From: CAXBYZ01 sp043826085 | GTDB lineage: Bacteria; Patescibacteriota; Microgenomatia; UBA1400; CG1-02-47-37 | Direction of reading: 5' to 3' | NCBI GenBank assembly: GCA_043826085.1 | Contig: JBDRQW010000006.1 | Span: 1 to 6,446, forward strand | DNA: 6,446 nucleotides | Shown: positions 5,137 to 6,446 of the stretch, piece by piece | How positions within the stretch are numbered: the first letter of the stretch is position 1 | Layout: each line of letters starts with the position of its first letter | Translations under genes and position numbers: made by a program | Notes under the pieces: model-generated | Told to the model about the DNA's origin: nothing | What the model saw: only the letters and a program-made list of their open reading frames with translations | Databases searched by the model: none

Positions 5137-6135
5137 CTATCTCTCTCCAAGCTCCATGTACTCAATAATTTCTTTTTTAAACTGCTTCTTTCTATCTTTA
5201 TCCAAAAATATATTAAGTCTTCTCAAATAAACATTAGCCGCTTCGAACTCCGGAGCCTGAACAATATTATAAACCAAGAATAATGCACAATACGCCTCAA
5301 TCACATCTGCAAATAACTCCCGCTCTAACTGGCTTAGTTTACCTCCAGTTTTAAAATACCCCTTAAATAAATTTACTGCTATCTCTTTCTTAATCTCCGA
5401 CCCCCCAATCATGGCACACTCCAAAAAAGCTACCATAAACTCAAAGAAAACCGGCGCGTAAACCCAATCATCAAAATCCATCAAACCCACAATTTCATCC
5501 CCTTTACATTTCAAATTTGGCGGCCAAAAGTCAGAGTGAATCACATTTACTTCTAGTTTGTCAATATTTGACAATATCTTCTTCTTAGATCTTTCCCATT
5601 GCTTTAAAACATTTGAAACATTCATTTTCCAACCTCTTTGTTTCAAATCTTCATCCATAGTTGACATAATCTCGTCTCCTTTGACAAAAAACTTTTCTCC
5701 TTCTGGAATTTTCCTTGGTTTAAATGTCGACATAGATTCTCTAAAAGTATTCAATAATTTCCCAATATTAAAAGCCAATTTCGAAGTTAATGGTTTATCT
5801 TCAACCATCTGCCCCTCAATAAACTCTGTTGCCAAAATTGGATACTTCCCCCAATACTGAAGCACTTTTCTATTTTTACCAATCAACGAACGAGGAGAAA
5901 TAAAGTCTTGTCTAGCCAGGTGCTTTAATATCTCAATCTCAATTTTAATATGATCCAAACTACTCTGACCAATACTATATATTCTCACTACAAATATTTT
6001 CTTATCAGTTTTTACTTTATAAGTATTGTTTGGTATTCCTCCCAAATTTTCACACTCTATCATCTCCCCAAACGGATACACCGAAATTATTTCCGGAATA
6101 TGTTTTGGCAACACTTTTGGTTTATCAAAATCCAT
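5137..6135 (-). CDS. APH-fold phosphotransferase (choline/homoserine kinase-like)
   Basis: This 332-residue cytoplasmic protein belongs to the aminoglycoside phosphotransferase / choline kinase superfamily. The N-lobe has LGGIPNNTYKVKT (31-43), the nucleotide-loop pattern of choline and homoserine kinases, and FVVRIY (48-53), with Arg where protein kinases have Lys. Glu66 and Glu68 are on the next helix, and the hinge is ATEFIEGQ (102-109). The C-lobe has the catalytic HSDFWPPN (200-207; Asp202, Asn207) and the metal-binding LMDFDDW (218-224). All catalytic positions are present, so it should transfer phosphate from ATP to a small molecule. The acceptor could be choline, homoserine, methylthioribose or another alcohol and is not predictable; I see no reason to call it antibiotic resistance. 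It converges with the DMT transporter across a shared terminator. The ATG at 6135 is preceded by TATGAT at leaderless spacing and no Shine-Dalgarno sequence. Confidence 0.87.
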   Translation of the reverse strand: MDFDKPKVLPKHIPEIISVYPFGEMIECENLGGIPNNTYKVKTDKKIFVVRIYSIGQSSLDHIKIEIEILKHLARQDFISPRSLIGKNRKVLQYWGKYPILATEFIEGQMVEDKPLTSKLAFNIGKLLNTFRESMSTFKPRKIPEGEKFFVKGDEIMSTMDEDLKQRGWKMNVSNVLKQWERSKKKILSNIDKLEVNVIHSDFWPPNLKCKGDEIVGLMDFDDWVYAPVFFEFMVAFLECAMIGGSEIKKEIAVNLFKGYFKTGGKLSQLERELFADVIEAYCALFLVYNIVQAPEFEAANVYLRRLNIFLDKDRKKQFKKEIIEYMELGER

Positions 6136-6140
6136 AGTTA

Positions 6141-6146
6141 ATCATA
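6141..6146 (-). promoter_or_regulatory. -10 element of the kinase gene, leaderless spacing
   Basis: TATGAT (5 of 6) on the minus strand ends 5 bases before the ATG, the same geometry as at purB. No clear -35 is visible; CTGATA at a 15-base spacer is the nearest match. Repeat C copy 2 lies just upstream. Confidence 0.45.
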
Positions 6147-6169
6147 CACCATACGCACTTTTATCAGGC

Positions 6170-6190
6170 TGACAGGGTCAGACCCTGTCA
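6170..6190. repeat. Palindromic repeat C, copy 2, between two genes
   Basis: This is the same 21-base palindrome as at 3367-3387, with 10-base arms and centre base A instead of T; as a unit it is the exact reverse complement of copy 1. It begins 10 bases past the stop of the right-edge gene and ends about 23 bases upstream of the kinase -10. It could fold in RNA from either strand but lacks a U-tract. Confidence 0.9.
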
Positions 6191-6200
6191 CAAACATTAT

Positions 6201-6446
6201 CTATCCCACATTATTTTTAATCTCCGTATATTGTCCATTTTTATAAATTAACTTGAGTTTTTCACAATCCTCTTTAATGTATCGTTTCTCTAATTTTGTT
6301 TTATAGTCGGCTTTTTTTACATAACAATGAGCTACAAAATCTACTTTATTTTTCTTTTTTGTAAAATACACCTCGGCTAATTTCCGATTTACTATCCCAA
6401 AACACCAATTATCAAATCCAATCTCTTCACTCTCTTCTATATGTTT
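6201..6446 (-). CDS. Unrecognised protein, C-terminal 81 residues (cut by window edge)
   Basis: An open frame runs from the window edge to a TAG at 6201-6203. It contains no Met and no clear internal start, so the beginning lies outside. The peptide starts KHIEESEEIGFDNWCFGIVN and is rich in Lys, Glu and aromatic residues, with three Cys (15, 41, 61). It contains DFVAHCYVKKADY (36-48) and YIKEDCEKLKLIYKNGQY (56-73). There is no membrane segment or repeat, so it is probably a small soluble protein. I do not recognise the family. Reality is supported by uninterrupted reading over 81 codons in AT-rich DNA, A/T-ending codons like its neighbours, same-strand orientation, and a repeat placed just after the stop, as at the ends of three other genes. 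No function is proposed. Confidence 0.65.
   Translation of the reverse strand, partial: KHIEESEEIGFDNWCFGIVNRKLAEVYFTKKKNKVDFVAHCYVKKADYKTKLEKRYIKEDCEKLKLIYKNGQYTEIKNNVG

Noticed and set aside
5558..5860. 100-codon open frame on the plus strand opposite the kinase gene
   Set aside because: It overlaps the kinase coding region in antisense, with no recognisable motif and no initiation signals.
1..6446. CRISPR array, insertion sequence or phage module
   Set aside because: No regularly spaced direct repeats, transposase or integrase frames, or long terminal inverted repeats are present; the only repeats are the short palindromes described.

Overview
The window is an AT-rich, gene-dense piece of a bacterial chromosome read with the standard bacterial code: TAA, TAG and TGA all end genes. 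The gene set and style suggest a Candidate Phyla Radiation (Patescibacteria) genome, perhaps of the Microgenomates type. The supporting traits are AMP-forming purB and purA side by side, a membrane-anchored SNase with a cysteine-rich tail, an AAA_14/DUF4143 ATPase, a TrmB-type regulator, and short palindromic repeats pressed against gene ends. This assignment is an inference; no rRNA or other taxonomic marker is present.

Layout, left to right. Positions 1-1442 (minus) carry the start of purA, cut by the window edge, and the complete upstream purB, 5 bases apart and probably one transcript. Together they convert IMP to AMP. Positions 1497-2621 (minus) encode an AAA_14/DUF4143 ATPase with its own promoter and a cluster of helically phased dyads. 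Positions 2678-3331 (minus) encode an exported thermonuclease-like protein. Positions 3385-4203 (minus) encode a TrmB-family regulator, which diverges from a DMT/EamA transporter at 4245-5123 (plus). The transporter converges on an APH-fold small-molecule kinase at 5137-6135 (minus), with a shared bidirectional terminator between them. The right edge (6201-6446, minus) holds the C-terminal part of an unrecognised protein.

Two genome-style signals go beyond the genes. First, three unrelated families of short palindromic repeats lie at or inside genes. One each sits at the ends of purB, the regulator gene and the transporter gene, where it forms or directly abuts the stop codon. Two more copies of one family lie inside the purB reading frame. 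At the purB/purA junction, removing 21 bases restores both a plausible older stop codon and a well-spaced Shine-Dalgarno sequence, so the insertion can almost be seen. Second, five genes (purB, SNase, regulator, transporter, kinase) have a -10-like hexamer only 5-9 bases before the start codon and no usable Shine-Dalgarno sequence. This predicts leaderless or nearly leaderless mRNAs.

The regulator and transporter share a 41-base intergenic region with overlapping divergent promoters and a perfect 8-base inverted repeat covering both -10 boxes. The regulator is therefore a natural candidate for controlling itself and the transporter. No CRISPR array, insertion sequence or RNA gene was found, and no stretch longer than 300 bases lacks a gene.
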